Source of the DNA: Chloroflexota bacterium
GTDB taxonomy: Bacteria; Chloroflexota; Dehalococcoidia; SM23-28-2; RBG-16-64-32
Direction: 5' to 3'
DNA: 6,930 nt
NCBI GenBank assembly: GCA_022565075.1
Contig: JADFKG010000109.1
Span: 1 to 6,930, forward strand
The stretch's first letter is position 1; the number at the start of each line of letters is the position of its first letter. Below the pieces are notes generated by a model. That model had not been told where the DNA came from. It saw only the letters and a list, made by a program, of their open reading frames with translations, and did not search any database. A program made the position numbers and the translations under genes. Shown here one piece after another: positions 6,457 to 6,930 of the stretch.

Positions 6457-6485
6457 TAGAAAAGCGTGCCCGCGACCAGTATCCT
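6457..6485 (+). promoter_or_regulatory. Weak candidate promoter of the rimI-like gene
   Basis: TAGAAA (6457-6462) and TATCCT (6480-6485) are 17 bases apart and each matches the sigma-70 consensus at 4 of 6 positions. Transcription would start near 6492, almost at the ATG at 6495, giving a leaderless or nearly leaderless mRNA. That would fit the absence of a Shine-Dalgarno sequence. Both hexamers are poor, so this is only a suggestion. Confidence 0.25.
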
Positions 6486-6494
6486 GTATGGGCC

Positions 6495-6930
6495 ATGAAA
6501 ACCGCGACCCGCTTCCTGATAAGGCGCATGAGCCTGTCGGACATTCCGCAGGTGCTGGAGGTCGAACGCCAGTCGTTCCCCTCGATGTGGCCGCCGACCG
6601 CCTTCCGGCGGGAACTGCAGCAGAACCGCCTCGCCCACTACATCGTCATCGGCGAGGCCAACCCGGCCGTGGCCGCCGCAACCAGCACCGACCCGACGCC
6701 GGAGCCGGGCCCGATCAGCCGTTTCCTGGGCGAGATCAAGCACATCTTGACCGGCGATGACCCGGCGAACCTGCCGCCACCAGAGGAGCGCGCCGAGCTG
6801 ATCACCGGCTTCATCGGCGTCTGGATGCTGCCCGACGAGATGCATATCGTCACGATCGCCGTCCGCGACAGCCACCGCCGCCAGGGCATCGGCGAGATGC
6901 TCCTCATCGCCGCCCTGTACCTGGCGCGGG
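6495..6930 (+). CDS. rimI: RimI-like GNAT N-acetyltransferase, N-terminal part (runs off window)
   Basis: An open frame of 145 codons runs to the right edge with no stop. It begins MKTATRFLIRRMSLSDIPQVLEVE, continues with RQSFPSMWPPTAFRREL (25-41), and reaches GFIGVWMLPDEMHIVTIAV (about 105-123) and RRQGIGEMLL (128-137), the acetyl-CoA-binding R/Q-x-x-G-x-G/A motif of GNAT enzymes. The order and wording match RimI, which acetylates the N-terminal alanine of ribosomal protein S18. Family assignment to GNAT is firm and to RimI likely, but the protein substrate is inferred. About 45 residues (roughly 56-102, Ala/Pro/Glu-rich and then a short helix-like part) are inserted between YIVIGE and ITGFIGVW, where typical RimI has only a short turn. 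The ATG at 6495 is preferred because family similarity begins near residue 8. An internal ATG at codon 12 would cut into the first strand. No good ribosome binding site is seen. Confidence 0.85.
   Translation, partial: MKTATRFLIRRMSLSDIPQVLEVERQSFPSMWPPTAFRRELQQNRLAHYIVIGEANPAVAAATSTDPTPEPGPISRFLGEIKHILTGDDPANLPPPEERAELITGFIGVWMLPDEMHIVTIAVRDSHRRQGIGEMLLIAALYLAR

Larger units (their letters stand above)
6163..6494. other. Divergent intergenic region between the ABC operon and rimI
   Basis: About 330 bases separate the two divergent genes. From the left it holds the ABC operon leader and promoter, then the hairpin repeat copy 2 (6300-6338). GGAGCAC at 6331-6337 is inverted as GTGCTCC at 6362-6368. 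A perfect 10-bp palindrome GTTGGCCAAC lies at 6444-6453, and a weak candidate promoter for the + strand gene lies near 6457-6485. Open frames crossing it (for example 6251-6760 on +) look non-coding. Confidence 0.6.

Noticed and set aside
6251..6760. + strand open frame of 169 codons across the spacer and into rimI
   Set aside because: It runs through the repeat and overlaps the GNAT reading frame, has no recognisable content, and gives a low-complexity Arg/Pro/Gly protein in the overlap.
1..6930. CRISPR array, tRNA, rRNA, insertion sequence or phage genes
   Set aside because: I saw no regularly spaced repeats, no cloverleaf-like or rRNA-like stretches, and no transposase or integrase motifs on either strand.

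Overview
The window is GC-rich, has compact spacers and strongly GC-biased third codon positions. It carries a complete CIRCE-controlled groES-groEL operon, a two-gene ABC exporter operon, and the start of a RimI-like acetyltransferase gene. The GroEL style (AKQLLFDEEAR at the N-terminus, KKFGPP after strand 2, a short Pro/Met C-terminus), the GroES sequence and the insert-bearing RimI suggest Chloroflexota (Thermomicrobia or a relative). This is inference from remembered family style, not a search, so the phylum is moderately supported and anything finer is a guess.

Layout, left to right. Positions 3-59 hold the last codons of a + strand gene. A strong 14-bp stem-loop terminator with a T-run (128-162) separates it from the convergent groEL. 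groEL (1814 to 183) and groES (2224 to 1895) are read on the - strand from a sigma-70-type promoter (about 2355-2327). A textbook CIRCE operator (2291-2317) lies just inside the predicted transcription start, so HrcA repression and heat induction are expected. Positions 2318-2443 hold that promoter and a degenerate intergenic repeat.

Upstream on the same strand lies the exporter operon: a 603-residue half-transporter (6162 to 4351), then 2 bases later a 634-residue half-transporter (4348 to 2444). The first has a degenerate nucleotide site (Asp for the catalytic Glu, Gln for the switch His) with an intact LSGGQ. The second has an intact Glu and His but an altered signature, LSVGQ. These changes are complementary, as expected of an asymmetric heterodimeric exporter of the TM287/288, BmrCD or LmrCD kind with one active and one degenerate ATP site. 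A good promoter (6230-6201) places the first gene's start at 6162 rather than at upstream GTG/ATG codons.

Positions 6163-6494 are the divergent spacer, with a second copy of the intergenic repeat as a hairpin and a 10-bp palindrome. From 6495 to the right edge runs the N-terminal part of a RimI-type GNAT acetyltransferase with an insert of about 45 residues.

I found no mobile element, CRISPR array, tRNA or rRNA, and no convincing undescribed multi-gene system. The most interesting points are the asymmetric ABC pair, the same-orientation repeats bracketing it, and the RimI insert.
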